In this document: positions 43,683 to 52,405 of the stretch, piece by piece
How positions within the stretch are numbered: the stretch's first letter is position 1
Layout of the letters: each line of letters begins with the position of its first letter
NCBI RefSeq assembly: GCF_000337515.1
Contig: NZ_AOIQ01000019.1
Span: forward strand, 1 to 64,000
Length of the DNA stretch: 64,000 bases
Direction: 5' to 3'
Source of the DNA: Halovivax asiaticus JCM 14624
Lineage (GTDB): Archaea > Halobacteriota > Halobacteria > Halobacteriales > Natrialbaceae
Notes under the pieces: model-generated
Told to the model about the DNA's origin: nothing
Databases searched by the model: none
Seen by the model: only the letters and a program-made list of their open reading frames with translations
Program-made: the position numbers and the translations under genes

Positions 43683-43707
43683 GGGTTCAAATCCCAGCGA
43701 GTCCACT
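43683..43707 (+). repeat. Second copy of the tRNA-Ala 3' end (att-like)
   Basis: This is a perfect 25-bp copy of the tRNA-Ala 3' end, as left by tRNA-targeting integrases, but only 130 bp away, so no integrase gene fits between the copies. It lacks the rest of the cloverleaf and is not a tRNA gene. Confidence 0.9.
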
Positions 43708-43842
43708 CCGTTCTCGCGAGTGAAACGAGGGTATCGGACCACCCCGCTGCAGTCGGGCGATTAGTGCGAATGAACCGACATCAGAGAACTTTCGACAGAA
43801 GTGACAATTCAAAATCACTCCAATTCAGTTCCTTGTCGAAAC

Positions 43843-44199
43843 TCACCAGTCGTCTTCCATCCGGTCGATATGCTCCAGGGCGGTTTCGATCTGTTCGTTG
43901 GGGAAATACTCGATGTACTGCTCACCGATGTCGTATTCCACCAGCCCAACCGTATCCAATTTCGGGCCGTGAACGTGCATCAGGACGGATTGTAAGTGAT
44001 CGGTTCCCGGCTCTTCGTCGTTCAGCTCGGCCTCGATGTCTCGAAGGTGGGTGATGACCTGGTGCATTGGGAACGTATTCGTCGGTGCATCTCGGCAGAA
44101 CCGGAGAATCTCTCGTCGTTGATACTGACTCAGGATTTCGAGAACCAAATCGACTGAGAGTTGGTGCTTGTTGGGCGCATCCTCATTTCCCCGAGACAT
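43843..44199 (-). CDS. DUF7344-type winged-helix protein
   Basis: This 118-residue protein has the family core VDLVLEILSQYQRREILRFC (about 15-34), then QSVLMHVHGPKLDTVGLVEYD and a C-terminal helix ALEHIDRMEDDW. It is a predicted regulator. The base composition is less GC-rich than the neighbours, and the gene lies just beyond the tRNA-Ala repeat, which suggests accessory DNA. The ATG at 44199 (MSRGNEDAPNKHQ) is preferred over the longer frame from 44328. Confidence 0.75.
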   Translation of the reverse strand: MSRGNEDAPNKHQLSVDLVLEILSQYQRREILRFCRDAPTNTFPMHQVITHLRDIEAELNDEEPGTDHLQSVLMHVHGPKLDTVGLVEYDIGEQYIEYFPNEQIETALEHIDRMEDDW

Positions 44200-44359
44200 G
44201 TACGCTGTAACCACGCATCGCGTAATAAAGGCCAATTGCTGTGTCGAGGCGGTGGGTGAGTATAGCGGAACGTCCCGTCCTGCGTAGTCTATTTGCGCGT
44301 GTGGAGTGCTCCGCGGAATATTCGCCAATCGTTATCGCAGTCGAGGGCCAACTACGAGC

Positions 44360-44650
44360 ATGGCCGACTCCGTTGGTGTCAGAATTGTCAGTAAAATCGC
44401 TGCGCGTGAGGGTATCGACCCCTCGATGCTCGATCCACCGCTCTACGACGTAATCGATCCGGAGGCGCTCGACGCCGTGTTCGAACCGGTTGCTGGGACG
44501 AACCGTCCGAACGGGAAGATTCAATTCGAGTACGCGGGATACACAGTCACTGTCTCGGCAGATTACTCTGTCACAGTCGACTCGAACGAGGCACGGATGG
44601 GTGCTCGCCCACCCACAGAACGGAGTCACGACCCCGAGCCAGTCGATTAA
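44360..44650 (+). CDS. Stand-alone HalOD1 output-domain protein
   Basis: This 96-residue protein has the HalOD1 pattern VRIVSKIAAREGIDPSMLDPPLYDVIDPEALDAVFEP, followed by a beta hairpin (IQFEYAGYTVTVSADYSVTV). The HalOD1 domain is a haloarchaeal output module usually found at the C-terminus of response regulators; here it is a whole protein. Its binding target is not known. The ATG at 44360 is used. It is divergent from the DUF7344 gene. Two more stand-alone copies are in the window (51212 and 56208). Confidence 0.82.
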   Translation: MADSVGVRIVSKIAAREGIDPSMLDPPLYDVIDPEALDAVFEPVAGTNRPNGKIQFEYAGYTVTVSADYSVTVDSNEARMGARPPTERSHDPEPVD

Positions 44651-45025
44651 CCGTCGCTGCTTCCGTATGCGGACCGCATTCGAGAATCCTATCCGACTCA
44701 CGGCCCAGCCAACTACTCCGCGCGCACCCGTTCACGAACGCTGCCGCTGCTGGGCGGCCCCATGCCAGCAGCCGGTGCATTCAACTACCCACGTTCTGCG
44801 GATTCGACGCCCAGTACCGACGGGTTCCATCCATCGAATGCCCGATATCGAATCGTCTGGGAAGGTATTCGTCCGTGATTCCTATGGTTTCTATATTTCA
44901 TCGCCGGCGGTTCCGAGCGGGCAGCAAACCGCCGTCGACGAAGCCTGTCAGCGTCGGTGTCGCCCGACCTGCTGGGCAGAACGAGGGCATTCAGCACAGG
45001 CTTGCAGCGGTACGTCCCCTGTCAC
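44651..45025. other. Intergenic region, no gene recognised
   Basis: These 375 bp lie between the HalOD1 gene and the stop of the flavoprotein gene (convergent). A short hairpin, ATGCGG-A-CCGCAT at 44667-44679, follows the HalOD1 stop and may aid termination. No coding or RNA gene is convincing. Confidence 0.45.
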
Positions 45026-46057
45026 TCACTCCCGGCCGTACGTGTGAAAGTCGACAGCCTGTTCGAGGAGTTCGTCGGGAATCCCCGGGACTTCGGCCGA
45101 TCGAACCGGCCCCAGCTCGTCGATCGTTTCGAGGTCGCGCGGGAAGTCGCGTAACTGGAAGTGGATGTCGATCCCGGCCTTTGCACCCTGTCCGAGTGCA
45201 ACGGGGACCTGATTGTGCCCGGGTGTACAGTCGCCGACGGCGTAGACGCCATCGACCGAGGTTCGACCGTGGTCGTCGACCGTAATCGTCCCATCCGCAT
45301 CGAGCTCGCAGCCGAGTTCTCGGGCCAGCCCGTTGTTGTACTCGGCGCCGTACATCGCGAAGCCACCCCTGTATTCTCGAACGGCGCCATCCTCGAACTC
45401 GAGGGCTTCCAGCCAGCCATCGTCGCCGTTTTGCACTCCGGTGATATCCGACTCGATCACGTCGATCGGGTGGGCCTCGAGAACCGCGGCCGTCTCGTCG
45501 CTCCACTCGGGTTCTGCACCCCGGGTCAGTAGATCGACCTCGTCCGTGAAGTTCAGCATGATCCCGGCGACGTGAGCTGCGCTTTCGGCGTGGCCCATCA
45601 CGTAGACCGACTCGCCGACGAACATGTACGCGTCACAGTGCAGGCAGTAGTGGAGTCCGCGCCCCGTTCGCGGCAGTGGGGGCTCCGGCCGCACGTCGGT
45701 GAATCCAGTCGCGAGGACGATGGCCTCGCCCACGTAGTCGGCTGCATCGCCGGACAGCCGAACCGATCTGTTATCGGCGTCATCGCGCGTACACGACGTG
45801 ATCAGATCGCGGTGGATCTCGCAGCCGTAGTCCGCGAGCTGGTCGCGACCAACATCGAGGTAGTCGCCGCCACTGGTCTCTTCGCGAACGCCGAGCACGT
45901 TGTGCACGTCCTGCATCATCGCTGCCCGGCCGCCACCGCGATCGACGAGCGCCGTTCGATGGCCGAGTCGCGTGGTGTAAAGCGCCGCGGTCATCCCTGC
46001 CGGCCCGCCGCCGACCACGACCACGTCGTACTCGTGCCGATCTGTCGATCCACTCAT
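45026..46057 (-). CDS. Thioredoxin-reductase-like NAD(P)/FAD oxidoreductase
   Basis: This 343-residue flavoprotein has the FAD-binding GGGPAGMTAAL (16-26), the redox-active pair Cys138-x-x-Cys141 in HYCLHCDAY, the ATG motif in VLATGFTDVRP (about 115-125), and the C-terminal VYAVGDCTPGHNQVPVALGQG. The Cys-Leu-His-Cys disulfide in the NAD domain is the thioredoxin-reductase type. The partner thioredoxin is not adjacent. The second half is slightly atypical (VMGHAESAAHVAGIM replaces the usual GGGDSA motif), so the electron donor or substrate could differ from TrxR. Confidence 0.85.
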   Translation of the reverse strand: MSGSTDRHEYDVVVVGGGPAGMTAALYTTRLGHRTALVDRGGGRAAMMQDVHNVLGVREETSGGDYLDVGRDQLADYGCEIHRDLITSCTRDDADNRSVRLSGDAADYVGEAIVLATGFTDVRPEPPLPRTGRGLHYCLHCDAYMFVGESVYVMGHAESAAHVAGIMLNFTDEVDLLTRGAEPEWSDETAAVLEAHPIDVIESDITGVQNGDDGWLEALEFEDGAVREYRGGFAMYGAEYNNGLARELGCELDADGTITVDDHGRTSVDGVYAVGDCTPGHNQVPVALGQGAKAGIDIHFQLRDFPRDLETIDELGPVRSAEVPGIPDELLEQAVDFHTYGRE

Positions 46058-46743
46058 ACCTGTATGGGAACGGCTCGCACGGTAAATAGCTACGCGGGTG
46101 CAGTGATCGAGAGCCTTCTGCGGACGGTGGTGGATTGGACGCGTTCACTGATCCTAACACAGGCCTGCCGTCGATGCTGACCGCTAGGCTGCGGATTCGG
46201 ACCGTCCGTGTCGTGATGCCACCTGTCTTCGAAGCCGTCTATCGAATGAGCATCGGCGCCACGCAAATTACGGCGCCTCGGTCGGACACCACGAACTCTT
46301 GATCGTCCGTCCTCGTTCGGCCAGTACGCCTATGTGCGACACATGTCGATACCCATCCGGCGGGATGCGAGCCGCGTAATTCCGACGTCACCGGCCGACT
46401 GGTGCCCGCCACGACGGACATGGGTAGGGGAGCTCCGGCTGCACTCGCCGGTGTTCTCAGGGTTTTCGATGGTCCTGCTAGCTCTTGGTTGAATCGGTAC
46501 TCTTGACTCGAGTCGCTGTATCACGCATTCGACTGGGAGAGCGGATCGAGATCCCCCTATGATCGTGTGGACGAGTAGTCGTTCGATCTCTCGTCGTAGG
46601 ATCTGTCTCTCTCACGGGTTTCACTACCGGTGAAACCGGGACAGCACTTCCGGCGATACCCCGTCGCTCACGACCAGGTTCAGTTATCGGAAAATCGGAA
46701 GCGGGAGCCCGACGCCTATTGTGTCCGCGTTCGACCTCTTCCT
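46058..46743. other. Long intergenic region with inverted repeats
   Basis: Nearly 690 bp lie here without a supported gene. It contains GGCGCC-11-GGCGCC (46255-46277) and a perfect hairpin GGTTTCAC-5-GTGAAACC (46617-46637). A few short open frames exist, but their codon use is poor. The hairpin lies about 107 bp before the next gene and could be a regulatory site or a terminator. Confidence 0.5.
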
Positions 46744-47205
46744 ATGGACCGGACACGACGACACGGGGGCGTGGATGTGACGAGTGGTGGTGAGCTCGGC
46801 GACCAAACCGTGGGGGACTCGCCCAATCGGCGAACTGGCAGCGCCGAGCCGACCGGCGGAGCGAACGCCGGTCGGTCGATTGGCGGGCACACTGCCGCTC
46901 TCTCGCGAGACGACGCCGCTACGTCCGAGGCCTCTGGCGAGGGCACGCTCCCACCAGTCGATCCCGGCGACGCGATTCGTATTCACGACCCTGCCGCCTC
47001 GATCGCCGTACTGTGGCCGACGGAATCGTCCGTCGACCGACCGTTCGTGAGCGTGCTCGCCGGCCGAGACGGCACCCGCTACCCGCTGTACGTCGACGCC
47101 GAATCGGCGGCGGGTCACTGTCGTCGGTCGTACTCGATCGTTTCGGCCGATTCGGTTCCGATCGACCCGCCACCGCACGCCGCGACGTCGGACGACGCAC
47201 GGTGA
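46744..47205 (+). CDS. Hypothetical protein, unknown function
   Basis: This open frame of 153 residues begins at ATG 46744. The first 75 residues are low complexity (Gly, Ser, Thr rich). The C-terminal half (PGDAIRIHDPAASIAVLWPTESS, then VSVLAGRDGTRYPLYVDAESAAGHCRRSYSIV) looks like a compact beta domain. I recognise no family. It converges on the CBS gene. It may be real because GC at third codon positions is high, but confidence is modest. Confidence 0.5.
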   Translation: MDRTRRHGGVDVTSGGELGDQTVGDSPNRRTGSAEPTGGANAGRSIGGHTAALSRDDAATSEASGEGTLPPVDPGDAIRIHDPAASIAVLWPTESSVDRPFVSVLAGRDGTRYPLYVDAESAAGHCRRSYSIVSADSVPIDPPPHAATSDDAR

Positions 47206-47256
47206 CGAGTCGCCGAGTACTCTGGCGAACGGAGGCGGGCTGGTGGACCGTCTCGC

Positions 47257-47679
47257 CTACTCCTCGCCACCAGCGGCGAGCCCGGCGGGTTGGTCCTGCC
47301 GGGAGAGATACGCCGTCAGGTCGGTCGTCGAGAGCATGCCGATGACGCCCTCGGTCTCGTCGACGATGGGGACGTGCTGGAAGCCGTGGTCGGTCATCAG
47401 TTCGGCCATCTCGTGGACGGTGTCCTGAGCGCTGCCGGTGACGACGTCCTCGGTCATGTACCGCGAGACCGGCGTCTGATCCTTCGGCTTCCGTTCGGAG
47501 ACGATCTTGACGAAGTCAGTCCCGGTGAGGATGCCGCAGATCCGGTTCGACTCGTTTACCACGACGACGGAGCCGATGTCGCGTTCGAGCATCGCCGTCG
47601 CCGCATCTTCGACCAGCGTGTCCGGTCCGACCGTGTACACGTCGCTCGACATCAATCGCGCGACGAAAATATCCTCCAT
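47257..47679 (-). CDS. CBS-domain protein
   Basis: This 140-residue protein consists of two CBS motifs: MSSDVYTVGPDTLVEDAATAMLERDIGSVVVVN (10-42) and MTEDVVTGSAQDTVHEMAELMTDHGFQHVPIVDE (about 75-108), each followed by a GILT or GMLS strand with TGTDF or STTDL. Paired CBS motifs bind adenine nucleotides and act as energy sensors. The partner is unknown. The start at 47679 gives MEDIFVARLMSSDV, a standard beginning for this family. Confidence 0.9.
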   Translation of the reverse strand: MEDIFVARLMSSDVYTVGPDTLVEDAATAMLERDIGSVVVVNESNRICGILTGTDFVKIVSERKPKDQTPVSRYMTEDVVTGSAQDTVHEMAELMTDHGFQHVPIVDETEGVIGMLSTTDLTAYLSRQDQPAGLAAGGEE

Positions 47680-47845
47680 GCCAGCACGTCGCAGTCCTGC
47701 CGTAAAAACGTTTACTCGACGGCTGGTTTCGCGACGCCCTCCGGTGGTTGGCGAACTGGCCGAGAGCGGCGCCCTCACACCGACCACGCCGCGTTCCCAC
47801 GTCCTTCCACGAGGGCTTATGGGGTGGCCGTCCCAACGTCCGTCG

Positions 47846-48328
47846 ATGATCGAGGGGACGCTGTGCTTCGTCGTCAGCGACGACCAGGTGTTGCTCATCG
47901 AGAAACGTCGCGGGCTCGGCGAGGGGTGGTACAACGGACCGGGCGGCAAGCGCGAAGACGGCGAGACGCTCCGCGAGTGTGCGATCCGTGAGGTGCGCGA
48001 AGAGGTCGGTATCGACGTCGACACGCCGGCCCTCTCGAAGGCGGGCGAACTCACCTTTCGGCTCGACGGCGACCCGCAGATCCACTGCCACGTCTTCCGG
48101 ACGGATCGCTTCGACGGCGAGCCACGACCCTCCGAGGAAGCTCGTCCCGAGTGGTTCCCCCTCGACGAGGTCCCCTACGACCAGATGTGGGACGACGACT
48201 CCCTCTGGTTGCCGGGCGTCCTCCAGGGGCGGACAGTCGAGGGCCGTTTCGACTTCGAGGGCGGCGAACCGCTCGACGATGCAGACTTCGTCGACCACGA
48301 CCTCGCGTGGGGAATCGAATTCGAGTGA
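47846..48328 (+). CDS. Nudix hydrolase (8-oxo-dGTP diphosphatase-like)
   Basis: This 160-residue Nudix protein has a complete Nudix box GX5EX7REUXEEXGU, from Gly34 (GKREDGE) through RECAIREVREEVGID near 43-57. The sequence around it (KRRGLGEGWYNGPGGK, then HVFRTDRFDGEPRPSEEARPEWFPLDEVPYDQMWDDD) resembles the MutT/MTH1 group that cleans 8-oxo-dGTP from the nucleotide pool. A TATA-like GCTTATGG sits about 30 bp before ATG 47846. It is divergent from the CBS gene. Confidence 0.9.
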   Translation: MIEGTLCFVVSDDQVLLIEKRRGLGEGWYNGPGGKREDGETLRECAIREVREEVGIDVDTPALSKAGELTFRLDGDPQIHCHVFRTDRFDGEPRPSEEARPEWFPLDEVPYDQMWDDDSLWLPGVLQGRTVEGRFDFEGGEPLDDADFVDHDLAWGIEFE

Positions 48329-48359
48329 ATTGGGGTCGGTCTCGAACGCCGTTTCGACG

Positions 48360-49334
48360 TTATTCGGGAACGAGGACGACTTTCCCGGTACTCTTGCGAT
48401 CCTCGATGAACTGGTGAGCGTCTGCGGCCTCCGTGAGCGGGAACGTCTCACCGACGATCACTTCTAATTCGCCGGATTCGAAGCCACTCGTGAGGTCGGG
48501 GACGGCGGCCATGACCCGGCTGGGGTCGTGACTGGACGCCTGACCGAGGTGGAAGCCGTGGACGCTCTTGTTCTCGAAGAGGAGGCGGCGATTCTCGGCG
48601 CTGGCGGGGACGCCGCTGGCGACGCCGTAGGTGACCAGCCGGCCGAAGTGTGCGAGTGCGTCGAGACTCCGGTCGAAGACGTCGTCGCCGACGCTTTCCA
48701 AGACGAGGTCCACGCCCTCGCCGTCGGTCTCCTTGTCGACCACGTCGCGGAAGTCGACATCGGTGTACTGGATGGGGTGGTCACAGCCGAGGTCTGCGGC
48801 GAGGTCGAGCTTCTTCTGGGTGCTCGCCGTGCCGAAGACCTCCGCGCCCGCGTTCGAGGCGAGCTGGACGGCGGCAGTGCCGACGCCGCCCGCCGCCGCC
48901 TGAATGAGGACTTGCTCCCCTTCCTCGAGTCCGCCCCAGCCGAAGAGACAGCAGTGTGCGGTGAGGAACTGGACGGGGAAGCCGGCGGCCTCCTCGAAGC
49001 TCATCCCCTCCGGAATCGGGAATAGCATCTGGGCGTTCGCGGTAACGTATTCGGCGTAGCCGCCACCGCCGAGCATCGCGACGACGCGGTCGCCTTCGTC
49101 CAGTCCGACGCCCTCACCAGCGGCGTCGACGGTACCCGCTGCCTCCATCCCCGGGACGTACGGGGCGTCGGGTCCACCTGGATAGACGCCGCGTCGTTGC
49201 ATCACGTCGGCGAAGTTGATCCCCGCCGCCTCGACGGCGATGCGGACCTCGCCCGGGCCCGGCTCCGGTTTCTCGCGCTCTGTGACTTCGAGTGCGTCAC
49301 TGTCGCCGTACGCCGCAACCTCGATGGCGTGCAT
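48360..49334 (-). CDS. Quinone oxidoreductase-like zinc-free alcohol dehydrogenase family protein
   Basis: This 324-residue MDR-superfamily protein starts with MHAIEVAAYGDSDALEV and has the GroES-like domain (GVYPGGPDAPYVPGMEAAGTVDAAGEGV) and the cofactor loop AAAGGVGTAAVQLASNAGAEVFGTAST (about 145-171). The cysteine ligands of zinc alcohol dehydrogenases are absent, placing it with NADPH:quinone reductases (QOR/zeta-crystallin type). The C-terminal GETFPLTEAADAHQFIEDRKSTGKVVLVPE is typical. The ATG at 49334 is chosen because upstream codons are not typical. Confidence 0.9.
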   Translation of the reverse strand: MHAIEVAAYGDSDALEVTEREKPEPGPGEVRIAVEAAGINFADVMQRRGVYPGGPDAPYVPGMEAAGTVDAAGEGVGLDEGDRVVAMLGGGGYAEYVTANAQMLFPIPEGMSFEEAAGFPVQFLTAHCCLFGWGGLEEGEQVLIQAAAGGVGTAAVQLASNAGAEVFGTASTQKKLDLAADLGCDHPIQYTDVDFRDVVDKETDGEGVDLVLESVGDDVFDRSLDALAHFGRLVTYGVASGVPASAENRRLLFENKSVHGFHLGQASSHDPSRVMAAVPDLTSGFESGELEVIVGETFPLTEAADAHQFIEDRKSTGKVVLVPE

Positions 49335-49480
49335 GGCCGGTCGTTCGAGGGCTGGATGCATAAACGGCCGTCAACCGACGAAAACCGACGCCGCGTTCAG
49401 CCGGCGATGCATCGATGTTGTCTCGGCCCACCCGCTCGGCCTTCGCATCGTTTAAGACCGCGCTACCTGACGTTGCGTGT

Positions 49481-50965
49481 ATGAGCGAGGACGCGCAGGA
49501 TCTCGGGATCACCGAGTCCAAGTCACACAAGCCCGGCGAGTGGTACGCGGAGGTCGTCCAGAAGGCGGATCTGGCCGACTACGCGCCGATGGGTGGATTT
49601 ATCGTCACCAAGCCCCGGGGGTACGCCCTCTGGGAGGGAATTCAGGACGCGCTCGACGGCTGGTTCAAAGAGACCGGCGTCGACAACGCCTACTTCCCGA
49701 TGTTCATCCCGGAGAGTTTCCTCGAACGCGAGAAGGACATCGTCGAGGGGTTCGACCCCGAGGTCGCCTGGGTCACTCAGGGCGGCCACGACGAACTCGA
49801 AGAGCGCCTCGCGGTGCGTCCGACCAGCGAGTCGATCATCGCGCCGTTCATGGCCGACTGGATCCGCAGCCACCGCGACCTGCCGATGCGGCTCAACCAG
49901 TGGTGCTCGGTCGTCCGCTGGGAAGCCACGGAGACCAAGCCCTTCTTCCGCACCAAGGAGTTCCTCTGGCAGGAGGGTCACACCGCCCACGCGACCGACG
50001 GTGAGGCCTGGGAGGAAGTCTGGACCCGACTCGACCAGTACGCACGTGTGCTGGAGGAGGTCCTCGCGGTCCCCGTCCTCAGGGGGAAGAAACCGGACCA
50101 CGACAAGTTCCCCGGCGCGGAGACGACGACCTGTGTCGAGGCGCTGATGCCCGACGGCAAGTCCGTCCAGAGCGCGACCAGTCACCACCTCGGCCAGAGT
50201 TTCGCCGAGGCGTTCGACATCACCTTCGCCGACGAAGACGAGGACGAACAGACCGCGTTCACCACCTCGTGGGGGTTGTCCTGGCGTGCATTGGGCGCGA
50301 TGATCATGACCCACTCAGACGATCAGGGGCTGGTTCTCCCGCCCACGATCGCCCCCACGCAGGTCGTCATCGTCCCCATCTGGCAGGCCGACACGAAAGA
50401 CGACGTCCTCGACTATTCCGAGGGCATCGCCGCGGACCTCGAGACGGCCGGCTTCAGCGTCGAACTCGACGACCGCGACGAGCGCAATCCCGGCTTCAAG
50501 TTCAACGAACACGAACTCAACGGCGTCCCGCTCCGCCTCGAGATCGGCCCGAACGAGGTCGACGACGAGGAAGTCACGCTCGTCCACCGCCCCGACAGCG
50601 AACAGACCGTCGCCGACCGCGACGGCATCGTCGATGCGGTCGACGCCCACCTCGACGGGATCTTCGAGAAGCTCTACGACGCGGCCGCAACGAATCTCGC
50701 CGAGAACGTCCGGGAGGCCCACTCCCCCGAGGAGATCCTCGGCACGATCGGCCGACACGGTGGCTACGTGAAGACGCCGTGGTGCGGCGACGAAGCCTGC
50801 GAGACGGTTATCAAAGACGAAATCGCTGCGGAGATCGTCATGCAACCCGTCGACGAGCAAGGCGGCGACTCCGCGGGCGAACCCGTCCGCCCCGACGCGG
50901 ATGCGACGTGCGGCGTCTGTGACGAGCCGGCCGACGAAATCGCGTACTTCGCGAAGTCGTACTGA
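49481..50965 (+). CDS. proS: Prolyl-tRNA synthetase
   Basis: This 494-residue class II synthetase is of the archaeal/eukaryal ProS type without the bacterial editing insert. Motif 1 region VTKPRGYALWEGIQD, motif 2 VVRWEATETKPFFRTKEFLWQEGH, and motif 3 TSWGLSWRALGAMIM are visible. The C-terminus has the zinc-binding-like cysteines in KTPWCGDEACETVIKD and TCGVCDEPADEIAYFAKSY; the tyrosine end is family-typical. ATG 49481 is preceded by a TATA-like GTTTAAGAC at 49450-49458 (leaderless mRNA). Confidence 0.97.
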   Translation: MSEDAQDLGITESKSHKPGEWYAEVVQKADLADYAPMGGFIVTKPRGYALWEGIQDALDGWFKETGVDNAYFPMFIPESFLEREKDIVEGFDPEVAWVTQGGHDELEERLAVRPTSESIIAPFMADWIRSHRDLPMRLNQWCSVVRWEATETKPFFRTKEFLWQEGHTAHATDGEAWEEVWTRLDQYARVLEEVLAVPVLRGKKPDHDKFPGAETTTCVEALMPDGKSVQSATSHHLGQSFAEAFDITFADEDEDEQTAFTTSWGLSWRALGAMIMTHSDDQGLVLPPTIAPTQVVIVPIWQADTKDDVLDYSEGIAADLETAGFSVELDDRDERNPGFKFNEHELNGVPLRLEIGPNEVDDEEVTLVHRPDSEQTVADRDGIVDAVDAHLDGIFEKLYDAAATNLAENVREAHSPEEILGTIGRHGGYVKTPWCGDEACETVIKDEIAAEIVMQPVDEQGGDSAGEPVRPDADATCGVCDEPADEIAYFAKSY

Positions 50966-51211
50966 CGGACGGAGCTGTTCTCCAGCGGGGGTTTCTGTCG
51001 TGCACCTCCCGGTGTCGTGTACTCGGAACCCGGCAACTGGATCGAATGTCTATCAGCCGAGCCCAGTCAACATATTTCGAAACAAAAGTCCACTTTCCGA
51101 CACGGTCGACGGAGTTCTGTCCGCACTTGAAAGCACTGGCGGCGCGCTCGCGTCGAATAATGGTCGTATTTCCCCGGTATTCTTTTTACGCTATAGTAGC
51201 TTCGACGGGAT

Positions 51212-51463
51212 ATGGACAGTTCCCACCAGGCTGACGCGGCCCAATCGATGGATGGGCTCAGCCATCGCGTCGTATACGCCGTCGCCGAGCGTGAGGGCGT
51301 CGAACCCGAAGCGCTCGACCCGCCACTGTACTCGGCACTCGATCCGGAGGCGCTCGATCGTCTCTGGGAGTCCGATCACGACTCGTCGCTCTCGCTCTCG
51401 TTTCGCTACCTCGGTTATCGGATCGACGTCGACGCCGACGGGTCCATCGCCGTCGAGGAGTAA
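51212..51463 (+). CDS. Stand-alone HalOD1 output-domain protein
   Basis: This 83-residue protein has the HalOD1 core: SHRVVYAVAEREGVEPEALDPPLYSALDPEALDRLWES, then SLSLSFRYLGYRIDVDADGSIAVEE. It shares LDPPLY-x3-DPEALD with the copy at 44360. A TATA-like TCTTTTTACGC (51181-51191) lies about 25 bp upstream. The mode of action is unknown; possibly a partner of DNA- or protein-binding regulators. Confidence 0.82.
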   Translation: MDSSHQADAAQSMDGLSHRVVYAVAEREGVEPEALDPPLYSALDPEALDRLWESDHDSSLSLSFRYLGYRIDVDADGSIAVEE

Positions 51464-51599
51464 CGCACAGAGCCTCTCCGAGCGTTGTCCTCGCTGGACC
51501 GTGGCTCCGGACGCCAGATTTGATCCGCCAGTGCAGTCGCTCCGCTGACCAGTTCCGTTCGCCGGTCGACTCCGCCTGTCGCTGAATGCCGTGTGCTAC

Positions 51600-52325
51600 C
51601 TACGACTCGTGGAGTTCGAATTCGATCCGTTCGACGTCGGCTCCCTTCGAGGTACGATCCGTGAGTTCGATACGCCCGATCTCACCGAGTCGGTCGACGT
51701 GGGTGCCGCCGCAGGGGCACATGTCCCAGTCCTCGATGGCGACGACGCGAAGCGGATCGACGTGATCGGGGATCAGCTCCAGTAGCGACCGGCCCTCGTC
51801 GACCTCGCGCTCGACGTCCGCTCGCGCTCGGTTTTCCTTGGTGACCGAGAGATCTCGTTCGATCGCCGCGTTCGAGCGGTCTTGAATCGCTTTCACGTCG
51901 TCCTCGTCGAAGTCGGCCGGTTCGAAGTCGATGCGTGACCGATCGGGATGAATCTGGTTGCCGGCCGTCGATGCGCCATACTCGTCGAGGACGACGCGAG
52001 AGACGACGTGCTGGGCGGTGTGCATCCGACGTAATCGGTCCCGGCGTTCTGCGTCGATCTCACCGGTGACGTCGATTCCCGACTCGGGGACGGCGCCGTC
52101 GATCGCCTCGACTTCGTGTCTGACGTCGCCGTGGTCCTTCCGGACGTTCGTCACGGTCGCTGCACCTCCATCCCACTCGAGGCGGCCGTGATCGGCCGGC
52201 TGACCGCCGCCCTCGGGATAGAAGTACGTGCCGTCGAGGACGAGGGAGTCGTCGGTCGCGTCGGTGACGGTCGCGGTGAACTCGGTGACGTCGTCCGCCG
52301 CCGGCAGGTATCGGAGTTCGGTCAT
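51600..52325 (-). CDS. alaX: Alanyl-tRNA editing protein (AlaX type)
   Basis: This 241-residue protein matches the free-standing editing domain that deacylates Ser-tRNA-Ala and Gly-tRNA-Ala. The zinc ligands are in MHTAQHVVSR (His102, His106) and in DMCPCGGTHVDRLGEIG near 195-211. Medium length and the N-terminal TYFYPEGGGQPADHG point to AlaX-M. The ATG at 52325 (MTELRYLPAADD) is chosen over 52382. It is transcribed towards the HalOD1 gene. Confidence 0.92.
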   Translation of the reverse strand: MTELRYLPAADDVTEFTATVTDATDDSLVLDGTYFYPEGGGQPADHGRLEWDGGAATVTNVRKDHGDVRHEVEAIDGAVPESGIDVTGEIDAERRDRLRRMHTAQHVVSRVVLDEYGASTAGNQIHPDRSRIDFEPADFDEDDVKAIQDRSNAAIERDLSVTKENRARADVEREVDEGRSLLELIPDHVDPLRVVAIEDWDMCPCGGTHVDRLGEIGRIELTDRTSKGADVERIEFELHES

Positions 52326-52405
52326 ACTGGGCCGATAGCCGCGCCAGGAGTAAATACCGGACGGTCGGGGTGATCGCGTCACGGGCTGCCCGCGTCCGCC
52401 AGTCG

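Noticed and set aside
43683-43707. A second tRNA-Ala gene
   Set aside because: Only the T-loop half and acceptor strand are present; no D-arm or anticodon arm can be folded in front of it.
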